Shown: positions 53,403-61,434 of the stretch, piece by piece | Numbering within the stretch: position 1 is the stretch's first letter | How the letters are laid out: every line of letters begins with the position of its first letter | Origin: Bacteroidales bacterium | GTDB lineage: Bacteria > Bacteroidota > Bacteroidia > Bacteroidales > Paludibacteraceae | DNA length: 61,434 bases | Assembly: GCA_015061185.1 (NCBI GenBank) | Contig: SUWZ01000015.1 | Span: 1 to 61,434 of the forward strand | Direction of reading: 5' to 3' | Translations under genes and position numbers: made by a program | Notes under the pieces: generated by a model | Database searches by the model: none | What the model saw: only the letters and a program-made list of their open reading frames with translations | What the model was told of the DNA's origin: nothing

Positions 53403-54932
53403 TTAATCATAATTTCTCATGCTGGAACGTTTCCCAAACTCTCTCCAACGACTAATAGGACGATTATCAGTTGAAGTGGAAGATCCACTTCTTTCCTCGT
53501 TTATCATATAGTCAAAGTAAGCTGCTATTGCAGCGATATCTTCTGCTGTTTGTAAATCCTCAGATTCGTCATCAATGGTAACATTCTCTAAGAATTTTTT
53601 ATTATCTTCCAAAAATGAAGTTGTGTAATGCCCGTTTACAAAGTCTGGCACTTCCAAAATTTTTCGCAAGTAACTGATGTTTGTCTTTGTTCCGGTGATT
53701 TTATATTCAAACAGCACTCTTCTCATTCGTTCTATAGCATAAGTTCTGTTGGCTGCCCAAACAACCAATTTACTTAGCATGGCATCATAATAGATAGGTA
53801 TTTCATAACCTTCGTAGCAGAAACTATCCACACGAACACCAATACCTTGAGGCTCTGTAATCAACTTGATGATTCCGGGTGTTGGAACAAATCCATTTTC
53901 TGCATCTTCAGCACAAATACGACACTCTATAGCATGACCTCTTTGAGATAAATCCTCTTGTTTGAATCTTAGAGGATTTCCATTGGCTACATTGATTTGT
54001 TCTTTTACTAAATCAACTCCTAAAACCTCTTCTGTGATAGGATGCTCTACTTGCAATCTTGTATTCATCTCCAAGAAGTAGTAGTTCATGTCCTTATCCA
54101 CCAAGAACTCAATTGTTCCTGCACCTTCGTATGCAACAGCTTTGGCGGCTCTTACTGCAATTTCACCCATCTCATGACGAATCTTGTCAGTAATATAAGG
54201 AGAAGGAGTTTCTTCAATCACCTTTTGATGTTTGCGTTGGATAGAACATTCCCTTTCGTATAAGTGAACAGCATTCCCATGTTTGTCTGCCAAGACTTGG
54301 AATTCGATATGATGAGGTTGTTCGATCAATTTCTCCATGTAGATAATTCCATTGGCAAAAGATGCAGTTGCTTCTGAAATCGCACTCTCGTAAGCATTTT
54401 TAAGTTCATCTAATTCTCTGATGATTCGAATACCTTTACCACCACCACCGGCCGAAGCTTTAATCATAACAGGTAATCCAATCTCTTTTGCGGTGCTAAG
54501 AGCCTCTTCGTAAGACTGAAGTGGTTGTTCGGTTCCCGGAACTACCGGAACTCCTGCCGAAATCATTAATTTTCGTGCAGATATTTTGTCTCCCATTGCA
54601 CGGATTGCTTTGTAGGGAGCTCCAATGAAAATAATTCCTTCTTTTTCACATCTTTCTGCAAAATCTGCATTTTCAGAAAGAAAACCATATCCGGGGTGGA
54701 TTGCATCCGCTTTGAATTTTTTTGCAGCTTCAATGATATTGTCAACTTTAAGATAACTTTCAGCTGACTGTGCCGGACCTATACACACTGCTTCGTCTGC
54801 AAAAAAAACATGACGAGATGTTCGGTCAGCCTCTGAATAAACTGCCACCGTTTTAATACCCATTTCTTTGCACGAGCGCATAACTCTCATTGCAATTTCT
54901 CCACGGTTGGCAACCAGAATTTTTGAAATCAT
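53403..54932 (-). CDS. accC: Biotin carboxylase (acyl-CoA carboxylase subunit)
   Basis: 509 aa from the ATG of MISKILVANRGEIAMR; 16 upstream codons are rejected because MISKILVANRG is the family start. ATP-grasp motifs KASAGGGGKGIRI, MEKLIEQPHHIEFQ, ECSIQRKHQKVIEE and EMNTRLQVEHP. A C-terminal tail of about 60 residues goes beyond the E. coli length. Carboxylates biotin for one or both carboxyltransferases in this window. The gene has a long structured leader. Confidence 0.95.
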   Translation of the reverse strand: MISKILVANRGEIAMRVMRSCKEMGIKTVAVYSEADRTSRHVFFADEAVCIGPAQSAESYLKVDNIIEAAKKFKADAIHPGYGFLSENADFAERCEKEGIIFIGAPYKAIRAMGDKISARKLMISAGVPVVPGTEQPLQSYEEALSTAKEIGLPVMIKASAGGGGKGIRIIRELDELKNAYESAISEATASFANGIIYMEKLIEQPHHIEFQVLADKHGNAVHLYERECSIQRKHQKVIEETPSPYITDKIRHEMGEIAVRAAKAVAYEGAGTIEFLVDKDMNYYFLEMNTRLQVEHPITEEVLGVDLVKEQINVANGNPLRFKQEDLSQRGHAIECRICAEDAENGFVPTPGIIKLITEPQGIGVRVDSFCYEGYEIPIYYDAMLSKLVVWAANRTYAIERMRRVLFEYKITGTKTNISYLRKILEVPDFVNGHYTTSFLEDNKKFLENVTIDDESEDLQTAEDIAAIAAYFDYMINEERSGSSTSTDNRPISRWREFGKRSSMRNYD

Positions 54933-55186
54933 ATACACAAAACATTTTTTTGAGTTCAGACGAACTTCGTCTTTGCTCATTCGATTTTCAACTTGTAAGT
55001 TGATTAAGTTAATACTGTCACTTTAAAACCCTGAAAAGTGAATTATTATGGAAGAGCATACCGCATCTTCTTTCCTGTCATACTCTAATGACGTTCGTGT
55101 TTTCTCTTTCCAAACTATGCGGAAAGTACAAATCGTGTAACGGGTTCTTACGCTCGATTTGAGACTTGGACCTTTTAGACCAAAAT
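54933..55186 (-). ncRNA. Long structured leader of the accC operon
   Basis: About 250 nt between a good promoter and the accC ATG. Seven inverted repeats: 55166-55183 (TTGGACCTTTTAGACCAA, two mismatches), AAATCG/CGATTT (55130-55135, 55155-55160), ATGCGG/CCGCAT (55117-55122, 55061-55066), GTCAT/ATGAC (55077-55081, 55088-55092), TCACTTT/AAAGTGA (55018-55024, 55035-55041), CAACTTGTAAGTTG (54989-55002) and GACGAACTTCGTC (54959-54971). I do not recognise a known riboswitch. A cis-regulatory RNA is inferred; the short frame MTGKKMRYALP within it could be chance. Confidence 0.55.
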
Positions 55187-55191
55187 CGGCA

Positions 55192-55223
55192 CAAAGATAT
55201 ATTTGTTTTTTTAATTAACCAAA
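55192..55223 (-). promoter_or_regulatory. Promoter of the accC operon
   Basis: On the minus strand TTTG, 20 nt, TATCTTTG. Sets a leader of about 250 nt before accC. Confidence 0.7.
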
Positions 55224-55346
55224 AAAGATACGTTCAATCTTTTTATAGCCTCTTTTATTCTTGCTCTTTTTTCTTGTTGTTATAGCTTATAACTATCTAA
55301 TTATGATAGTGAATATTAAAAAAATAACAATTTATGTAAAAAAAGG

Positions 55347-55377
55347 TTTTTGAACTTCTGAATATTTTATAAATTTG
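55347..55377 (+). promoter_or_regulatory. Promoter of the dicarboxylate transporter
   Basis: TTTT, 19 nt, TAAATTTG. The transcript would start just before Rep1 copy C, placing that element in the 5' leader. Confidence 0.6.
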
Positions 55378-55388
55378 CGACTCTTAAA

Positions 55389-55588
55389 TTAAAGTTGTTT
55401 AAATTTTATTTTGAGCATATTTATGAGCGATTTTTAAGATTATTTTTATTATTTTTCTTAATGAAGTTAATAGTGTTCTATTCACAAAAAAGAGTAGTAA
55501 TGATAGGTTAAAAAGCTATTCAAAGATGCCGAAAAAAAGAGTGAAGCTCAAAATCAAATTTAATAATAAAATTTAAACAACTTCTTAG
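55389..55588. repeat. Rep1 copy C, full palindromic element
   Basis: Aligns over its whole length with copy B: left AAAGTTGTTTAAATTTTATT, reverse complement of the right end AAGAAGTTGTTTAAATTTTAT, with TTCAAAGATGCCGAAA in the right arm and tip AATAGTGTTCTATT. Lies in the leader of the dicarboxylate transporter operon. Confidence 0.8.
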
Positions 55589-55648
55589 TGCTAAAATGCC
55601 ATTTAGGAGTGTGAATTTAATAAAATAAGGTTTAATAAATAATTTATT

Positions 55649-57073
55649 ATGGATTCAAAAAAACTAATAGGATTAGCTATTTCTGTTGTTTTGACATTGA
55701 TAGCATGGTTCTTACCTCTGGATAGTTTTGGTATTCCGGGGTTGACTATTATCGAACAACGAGTGATTGCGTTGTTTATTTTTGCAGCTTGTATGTGGAT
55801 TTCAGAAGCTATTCCAATTTGGACTACATCTGTTTTGGTGTTGGTGCTTATGTTATTGACTACATCTGACAGTATGTTTAATTTTATGAAAGTTGATGAT
55901 GTTTTGTTTGGAACACCTATTAAAAATAAAGCTTTGATGGCTTCTTTTGCTGACCCAACCATTATGTTGTTTATGGGTGGTTTTGTGTTGGCTATTACTG
56001 CTACCAAATATAAATTGGATGCAGCTTTGGCTAAAGTTATGTTGGCTCCTTTCGGAACTCGTTCAGAGATTGTGATGTTAGGTTTTATCTTGGTTACTGC
56101 TATTTTCTCTATGTTCATGAGTAATACCGCAACGGCTGCTATGATGTTGGCAATTTTAACTCCGGTATTATCTTCTCTTCCTGCAGATGGAAAGGGACGT
56201 ATCGGTTTAGCGTTGTCTATTCCTATTGCTGCTAATGTGGGAGGAATTGGTACGCCTATTGGTACTCCTCCGAATGCCATAGCTAAAGGTAACTTGGAAA
56301 ACTTATTGGGTATCAATATCGGGTTTGGAGATTGGGCAATGGTGATGATTCCTCTTGCCATGGTTGTTTTACTAATTATGTGGTTTGTCTTGATTAAGAT
56401 GTTCCCATTCTCTCAAAAAAATATCAAGATTGAGATTGATGGTGAGTTTGAAAAGAGTCCTAAGGCTTACATTGTTTATATTACATTTGCATTAACAATT
56501 TTATTGTGGGTTACAGATAAATTGACAGGAGTTAATGCCAATGTGGTTGCGTTGATTCCTTTTGCAGTGTTCAGCGTTTGTGGAATCTTCACTAAGGAGG
56601 ACTTACGCTTGATTGATTGGGATGTGCTTTGGTTGGTTGCCGGAGGCTTTGCATTGGGAATTGGTTTGGATAAAACCGGTTTGGCAGAGCATTTGGTTAA
56701 CGCCATTCCATTTAATACGTGGTCTCCTTTGGTTGTGATAGTTGGTTCCGGTTTGTTGTGTATTGTGATGTCCACCTTTATGTCTAACTCTGCAACGGCT
56801 GCTTTGTTGATTCCAATCTTGGCAGCTGTAGGGTCTGGAATGGAAGCAGAGTTGTTGCCATTTGGTGGGGCTAAAACATTGTTAATTGGATTGGCTCTGT
56901 CAGCATCGTTTGCGATGGCATTACCAATCAGTACTCCTCCAAATGCCTTGGCATACGCAAAAGGTTTTATCCAACAAAAGGATATGGCTATTGTAGGAAT
57001 TATTGCCGGAGTTGTGGGTATGTTGTTAGGATATGTTGTTTTAGTGTTTGTAGGGGAAGCCGGTTTGCTATAA
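55649..57073 (+). CDS. SLC13/DASS-family sodium:dicarboxylate symporter
   Basis: 474 aa with about 11 membrane segments. The two SNT motifs are seen: MFMSNTATAAMML and FMSNSATAALLIP, each followed by a Pro-rich segment (GTPIGTPPNAIA, PISTPPNALA). This family imports succinate, fumarate or citrate with Na+. The porin gene follows by 12 bp, so a transporter-porin pair for a small acid is likely. The leader holds a Rep1 element. Confidence 0.92.
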   Translation: MDSKKLIGLAISVVLTLIAWFLPLDSFGIPGLTIIEQRVIALFIFAACMWISEAIPIWTTSVLVLVLMLLTTSDSMFNFMKVDDVLFGTPIKNKALMASFADPTIMLFMGGFVLAITATKYKLDAALAKVMLAPFGTRSEIVMLGFILVTAIFSMFMSNTATAAMMLAILTPVLSSLPADGKGRIGLALSIPIAANVGGIGTPIGTPPNAIAKGNLENLLGINIGFGDWAMVMIPLAMVVLLIMWFVLIKMFPFSQKNIKIEIDGEFEKSPKAYIVYITFALTILLWVTDKLTGVNANVVALIPFAVFSVCGIFTKEDLRLIDWDVLWLVAGGFALGIGLDKTGLAEHLVNAIPFNTWSPLVVIVGSGLLCIVMSTFMSNSATAALLIPILAAVGSGMEAELLPFGGAKTLLIGLALSASFAMALPISTPPNALAYAKGFIQQKDMAIVGIIAGVVGMLLGYVVLVFVGEAGLL

Positions 57074-57085
57074 TTAAAATGTAAA

Positions 57086-58471
57086 ATGAAACATAAAGCA
57101 ATAAACTTTAAAACATTAGTCACCGTTGTTCTTTGGGGAGCTTCGGTGGCTTCTTTATTTGCGGTAGATGCTAAAACAGTTCAGGATAGCATTGCCAATA
57201 ATGAGATGAAAGAACCTATTAAAGAGGTGGTAGAAAATAAAAAAACAAAGTTTAAATTTTATGGTTTTGTTCGTAATTATTTTATTTACGATTCAAGACA
57301 AAACTATCAATCCAATGAGGGGTTGTACAATCAAATCCCCAAGGACCAAAATTTAAACGAATTAGGTGAAGATTTAAATGAAATATCGTCTTCAAAATTT
57401 TTGGCGATGACTTCTCGTTTAGGAGTTGATGTTTCGGGCATAAAAGCGTTTAATGCAGATTTGTCTGCTAAGATTGAGACTGATTTTTGTGGTTTCTCAT
57501 CGAGTACAACTATGTTGAGAATACGTCAGGCTTACGTTAAAATGAAGTGGGAAAAGAATGCACTGTTGATGGGTCAAACTTGGCATCCAATGTCAAGTGA
57601 TTTGCCGGATGTGTTAGGCCTGGCATCTGGATCGCCTTTTCATCCATTCAGTAGGACCCCACAAATTCGTTATGATTTCTCGTTATCGAAACTTCGTTTT
57701 ACTTTGGCAGCATTATGGCAATTTCAATATAAATCTGTAGGTCCGGATGGGGCAGATGCAAAATATTTGAATCATTCCATTATGCCTGAGTTTTATGTTG
57801 GATTTGATTTCTCAAATAAAAAAGGATTTCAGATTGGAACCGGATTGGATATTGTTCGTCTAAGACCAAGAACAACAGCTTTGGAGTATTTTGTGTCCGG
57901 ACAAGATACGACAGGAAAAGATATTTATTCATCTTTTACCAAGAAGGTGGATGAAACGTTCTTATCTACCTCTCCGGTATTGTTTTTAAATTATAAGAAA
58001 GAAAAATTCTTAATGAGATTTAGAACAACTTATGCAAGAAGTACAACACACTTAAATATGATGAGTGGGTATGGTGTAACCGGAATTGATGAAGAGACGG
58101 GTGTCAGAGAATATTCTCCGCTAAGAAGTTTATCATCTTGGATTAATTTTTCGTACGGGAATGATTTGAAATTTAATCTTTTCGGAGGTTACATAAAGAA
58201 TTTCGGTATGGAAAAGGAGTTGGTGAAAATTGTAAATCCGGATGGGAAATCTGAAAATTCTCTCTATACCCGAAGTAACGTGTCAAACATTGATTGTATC
58301 TATCGTATATCACCGGCAATTTCTTATACCATGAAGAGAATGACCTTTGGTGTGGAGTATGAGTGGACTGCTGTTTCTTATGGAGATGGTTATAATGAAT
58401 TTGTCGAAGTTGATGGTGTGCGAACGGTTTCTAACCATCGTGTTTGCGGGCTAATTCGCTACGCATGGTAA
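57086..58471 (+). CDS. DcaP-like outer membrane porin
   Basis: 461 aa with a signal peptide (residues 1-26), a short coiled or charged segment, then a beta-barrel pattern with alternating hydrophobic residues (FYGFVRNYFIYDS, GIKAFNADLSAKIETDF, LLMGQTWHPMSSDLPDV) and a C-terminal aromatic residue (RYAW). It resembles DcaP, a trimeric porin for dicarboxylates. Co-transcribed with the symporter at 55649, which suggests the same substrate. Confidence 0.8.
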   Translation: MKHKAINFKTLVTVVLWGASVASLFAVDAKTVQDSIANNEMKEPIKEVVENKKTKFKFYGFVRNYFIYDSRQNYQSNEGLYNQIPKDQNLNELGEDLNEISSSKFLAMTSRLGVDVSGIKAFNADLSAKIETDFCGFSSSTTMLRIRQAYVKMKWEKNALLMGQTWHPMSSDLPDVLGLASGSPFHPFSRTPQIRYDFSLSKLRFTLAALWQFQYKSVGPDGADAKYLNHSIMPEFYVGFDFSNKKGFQIGTGLDIVRLRPRTTALEYFVSGQDTTGKDIYSSFTKKVDETFLSTSPVLFLNYKKEKFLMRFRTTYARSTTHLNMMSGYGVTGIDEETGVREYSPLRSLSSWINFSYGNDLKFNLFGGYIKNFGMEKELVKIVNPDGKSENSLYTRSNVSNIDCIYRISPAISYTMKRMTFGVEYEWTAVSYGDGYNEFVEVDGVRTVSNHRVCGLIRYAW

Positions 58472-58502
58472 GGCTTTGATATATATTGTTGAAAACTTTT
58501 TT

Positions 58503-58546
58503 GATAGGTATATGGTATTTTTTAATTATTATATACCTATCTTTGT
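58503..58546 (+). terminator. Terminator of the symporter-porin operon
   Basis: GATAGGTATAT (58503-58513) and ATATACCTATC (58531-58541) form an 11-bp stem followed by TTTG and TTTT. Confidence 0.82.
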
Positions 58547-58726
58547 TTTGTGCTGTTAGGTAAATAAATCATAATTGTATTATATTGATTAGTAGTGGAT
58601 TGAAGATGCTTGGACATTGAAATTTAGTTGTGCAATTTGATGGGGATTAAGAGAGTGTCTTGTATATGCTTTCCTGTTAGATGCATACAATAGGTGAAAG
58701 AAAAAATAATAAAAAAAGAAATAATA

Positions 58727-60829
58727 ATGAGTGGTAATATTTTAATTGTAAAAAGAGATGGAAAGGTAGAGCCATTTTCTTTAGATAAGATAAAGAATGC
58801 TATTTCGAGAGCCTTTTTGTCCGTAGGAAGTTTTGCAACCCAAGAGATTTTGACTGACATATTGGGGCGTCTTAGTATTCACAATGGAATGAGTGTAGAG
58901 GAAATTCAAAATCAAGTTGAATTTTCGTTGATGAGTGAGCGTTATTTTTCGGTAGCTAAATCTTATATTTTGTATCGTCAAAAGCATACAGAAGATAGAG
59001 AGGTTAGGGATAAATTACAATTTTTGGTAGATTACTGTAATGCATCAAATTCTGCATCCGGAAGTAAATATGATGCGAATGCGAATGTTGAGAATAAAAA
59101 TATAGCAACATTGATTGGCGAGTTACCAAAATCAAATTTTATTCGTTTGAACAGACGTTTGTTGGTAGATCGTTTGAAGGATTTGTATGGGAAAGAGATT
59201 GCGGATAAATATTTGAATTTACTAAATTCTCATTTCATTTATAAAAATGACGAGACCAGTTTAGCCAATTATTGTGCAAGTATAACCATGTATCCATGGT
59301 TGATTGGAGGTACACTTTCGATTGGAGGAAATTCAAAGAAACCAACCAATTTAAAATCTTTCTGTGGCGGTTTTGTAAATATGGTCTTCATGGTATCAAG
59401 CATGTTGAGTGGAGCGTGTGCAACTCCCGAATTTTTGATGTACATGAATTATTTTATTGGCAAAGAGTATGGTGTAGATTATTATAAAAATGTTGATAAG
59501 GTAGTGGATTTATCTATCCGTCAACGTACTTTGGATAAAGTTATTACTGACTCTTTTGAACAGATTGTTTATTCTATAAATCAGCCAACCGGAGCTCGTA
59601 ATTTTCAAGCTGTTTTTTGGAATATTTCTTATTATGATAAGTATTATTTCAATAGTTTGTTTGAGAACTTTGTTTTTCCGGATGGGTCTCGTCCGGATTG
59701 GGATTCGTTGAATTGGCTTCAAAAGCGTTTTATGAAGTGGTTCAATGCCGAGAGAATGAAGACTGTTTTGACATTCCCTGTAGAAACAATGGCATTGTTA
59801 ACGAAGGATGGAGATGCTGCGGATGAAGAGTATGGAGATTTTACGGCAGAGATGTATTCAGAAGGGCACTCTTTCTTTACATACATCAGTGATAATGCGG
59901 ATTCATTGAGTAGCTGTTGTCGATTAAGAAACGAAATTCAGGATAATGGTTTTTCCTATACGTTAGGAGCTGGTGGAGTTTCAACAGGATCTAAGAGTGT
60001 ATTGACTGTAAATTTGAATCGTTGCGTGCAGTATGCTGTCAAGAATGGCATGCCATATTTAACTTATTTAGAAGAGGTAGTTGATTTGGTTCATAAGGTT
60101 CAGTTGGCTTACAATGATAATTTGAAAAATTTGCAAGAGAAAGGTCTGTTACCATTGTTTGATGCCGGTTATATCAATTTGTCTCGTCAATATTTGACAA
60201 TTGGAGTAAATGGATTGGTAGAAGCTGCTGAATTTTTGGGTATTGCCATTAAAGATTCTAAGGAGTATGTAACTTTCGTCCAAAACGTTCTTGGTTTAAT
60301 AGAAAAGTACAACAAAAAATATAGAACCAAAGATGTTATGTTTAACTGTGAAATGATTCCTGCAGAGAATGTAGGTGTTAAGCATGCGAAGTGGGATAGA
60401 GAAGATGGTTATTTAGTTCCAAGAGATTGTTATAATAGTTATTTCTATATTGTGGAGGATACCTCTTTGAATGTTGTGGATAAGTTTCGTTTACATGGAA
60501 GTAAATACATTGAACATCTTACCGGAGGTTCTGCTTTGCACATGAATTTGGAAGATCACTTATCTAAAGAACAGTATAGGCATCTATTGCGAGTTGCAGC
60601 AAAAGAGGGTTGTAATTATTTTACTTATAATATTCCTAATACGGTTTGCAATGATTGTGGAACAATTGATAAAAGATATTTGAAGGAGTGTCCTTCTTGC
60701 CAGAGCAAAAATTTGGATTATTTGACTCGTGTTATTGGTTACATGAAGCGAGTAAGTAATTTCTCTGAACCTCGTCAAGAAGAGGCTGCTCGAAGGTTTT
60801 ATGCAAAATTCAACGAACCGGCATGTTGA
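58727..60829 (+). CDS. nrdD: Anaerobic ribonucleoside-triphosphate reductase
   Basis: 700 aa from the ATG of MSGNILIVKRDG; an in-frame GTG 11 codons upstream is not preferred. N-terminal ATP-cone (residues 1-95), the class III core, a zinc site near the end (CNDCG and CPSC, residues about 645-665) and the glycyl radical site RVIGYMK. Makes deoxyribonucleotides without oxygen. nrdG overlaps its end by 7 bp. Confidence 0.95.
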   Translation: MSGNILIVKRDGKVEPFSLDKIKNAISRAFLSVGSFATQEILTDILGRLSIHNGMSVEEIQNQVEFSLMSERYFSVAKSYILYRQKHTEDREVRDKLQFLVDYCNASNSASGSKYDANANVENKNIATLIGELPKSNFIRLNRRLLVDRLKDLYGKEIADKYLNLLNSHFIYKNDETSLANYCASITMYPWLIGGTLSIGGNSKKPTNLKSFCGGFVNMVFMVSSMLSGACATPEFLMYMNYFIGKEYGVDYYKNVDKVVDLSIRQRTLDKVITDSFEQIVYSINQPTGARNFQAVFWNISYYDKYYFNSLFENFVFPDGSRPDWDSLNWLQKRFMKWFNAERMKTVLTFPVETMALLTKDGDAADEEYGDFTAEMYSEGHSFFTYISDNADSLSSCCRLRNEIQDNGFSYTLGAGGVSTGSKSVLTVNLNRCVQYAVKNGMPYLTYLEEVVDLVHKVQLAYNDNLKNLQEKGLLPLFDAGYINLSRQYLTIGVNGLVEAAEFLGIAIKDSKEYVTFVQNVLGLIEKYNKKYRTKDVMFNCEMIPAENVGVKHAKWDREDGYLVPRDCYNSYFYIVEDTSLNVVDKFRLHGSKYIEHLTGGSALHMNLEDHLSKEQYRHLLRVAAKEGCNYFTYNIPNTVCNDCGTIDKRYLKECPSCQSKNLDYLTRVIGYMKRVSNFSEPRQEEAARRFYAKFNEPAC

Positions 60830-61284
60830 AATTTGTAGATTATGATATCGTTTTTCAGGAGATTCCTGATGAGGTAACTTTGGCAATCAATATTTCCAAT
60901 TGCCCTAATCGGTGTATTGGTTGCCATAGCCCTTTTTTATGGGATGATGTTGGTGCTGAGTTGAACTCTGAAGCATTGAAGTTATTGTTGGAAAAGTATG
61001 GTAGTGCGGCAACATGTCTCTGTTTTATGGGTGGAGATGGTGATGTTGAAACTTTGTTTTCTTTGGCTAAGTGGTTGAGAGAGAATAGTGTGCTAAAAAT
61101 AGGTTGGTACTCTGGTAAGGATAAATTGCCTACTAACTTTAATGCAGATTTGTTTGATTATGTAAAAATAGGTCCTTACGTCGAAGAGTTTGGAAATTTA
61201 AAGTCTCCTAAAACGAATCAACGTCTCTACAAAATTAATAAGGATGGTGTCTTGGAGGATATTACTCATTGTTTCTGGAAATAA
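60823..61284 (+). CDS. nrdG: Anaerobic ribonucleotide reductase-activating protein
   Basis: 153 aa, radical SAM activase. The CPNRCIGCHSP cluster motif (Cys, 3, Cys, 2, Cys) is at residue 27, then a glycine-rich SAM-binding part (CFMGGDGD). It puts the glycyl radical on NrdD. It overlaps nrdD by 7 bp, so they are translated together. Confidence 0.93.
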   Translation: MLKFVDYDIVFQEIPDEVTLAINISNCPNRCIGCHSPFLWDDVGAELNSEALKLLLEKYGSAATCLCFMGGDGDVETLFSLAKWLRENSVLKIGWYSGKDKLPTNFNADLFDYVKIGPYVEEFGNLKSPKTNQRLYKINKDGVLEDITHCFWK

Positions 61285-61434
61285 TTTCCAAGGACTTTAC
61301 AAAGCATTTTATGATGTATCAGAGGAATTTGAGGCAGGAAAATTATATTTTTCTCCATTGTGTTGAGCCGAGAGAAAAAAATTATTGATAGTCAATTGGT
61401 GAAGAGAAGTTCAATAGACAGAAAGATTTAAAAG
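61285..61434. other. Spacer at the window end
   Basis: 150 bp without a supported gene or a clear terminator. A 40-codon frame (61244-61366) overlaps the end of nrdG but cannot be supported. Confidence 0.4.

Noticed and set aside
55603-56361. Long open frame of 252 codons on the minus strand inside the symporter gene
   Set aside because: It is antisense to a clear SLC13 protein with intact motifs, and its composition (Ile, Ala, Asn, Pro rich) is what the reverse strand of a membrane gene gives.
56476-57123. Second long antisense frame, 215 codons, in the same gene
   Set aside because: Same reason as above; no domain pattern or start signal.
61244-61366. 40-codon frame overlapping the end of nrdG
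   Set aside because: Overlaps a real gene by about 40 bp, has no start signal and no recognisable family, and the window ends too soon to judge.

Overview
This is an AT-rich, gene-dense bacterial chromosome segment. It looks like an anaerobic member of the Bacteroidota, most likely order Bacteroidales. The evidence is: two secreted proteins with type IX secretion (T9SS) C-terminal sorting domains; many promoters of the Bacteroidota form (TTTG, about 19 nt, TAnnTTTG) and a lack of strong Shine-Dalgarno sequences; families typical of the phylum (DUF4270, DUF4301, a half-length GT5 'glycogen synthase' beside panC, a large trigger factor); and anaerobic NrdD/NrdG with acyl-CoA carboxylase subunits. 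No phage, CRISPR array or intact insertion sequence was seen.

Layout. 1-4.4 kb: end of a T9SS beta-helix protein, then an opposing thioredoxin-rfbA-rfbC-rfbD cluster making dTDP-L-rhamnose. 4.6-7.6 kb: convergent ahcY and metK (SAM cycle); metK has a leader that looks like a SAM-II riboswitch just after a promoter. 7.6-17.7 kb: M23 peptidase and trkA, PAP2 phosphatase, mltG, tRNA-Ser(GCT), HAD phosphatase, MATE pump, pepD, and a small membrane protein with an OmpH-like protein. 18-21.5 kb: groES-groEL and, divergently, three tiny paralogous Cys-rich lipoproteins. 21.5-29.3 kb: carboxyltransferase with biotin carrier, lptG-like permease, tgt, FtsX-type permease, aminotransferase, YhcC-like radical SAM protein. 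29.5-41.4 kb: DUF4301, Cu/Zn-type permease, beta-propeller protein, panC-panD, GT5 half-protein, DUF4270 lipoprotein, tig, clpP-clpX. 41.5-49.6 kb: recQ, an intergenic block with repeats and a 28-aa membrane microprotein, then a tolC-emrA-emrB-type efflux operon with a divergent AraC regulator. 49.7-61.4 kb: second T9SS protein, biotin carboxylase/carrier/carboxyltransferase operon with a long structured leader, dicarboxylate transporter with porin, and nrdD-nrdG.

Non-coding structure is the most unusual part. There are two dispersed repeat families. Rep1 is an element of about 195-200 bp that is one long imperfect palindrome (two full copies, one half copy). Rep2 is a family of 53-151 bp elements with inverted ends of about 20 bp (four copies). 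A leader of about 250 nt before the biotin carboxylase operon holds seven separate inverted repeats and matches no regulatory RNA that I recognise. All functional calls come from reading the sequence; no database search was run.
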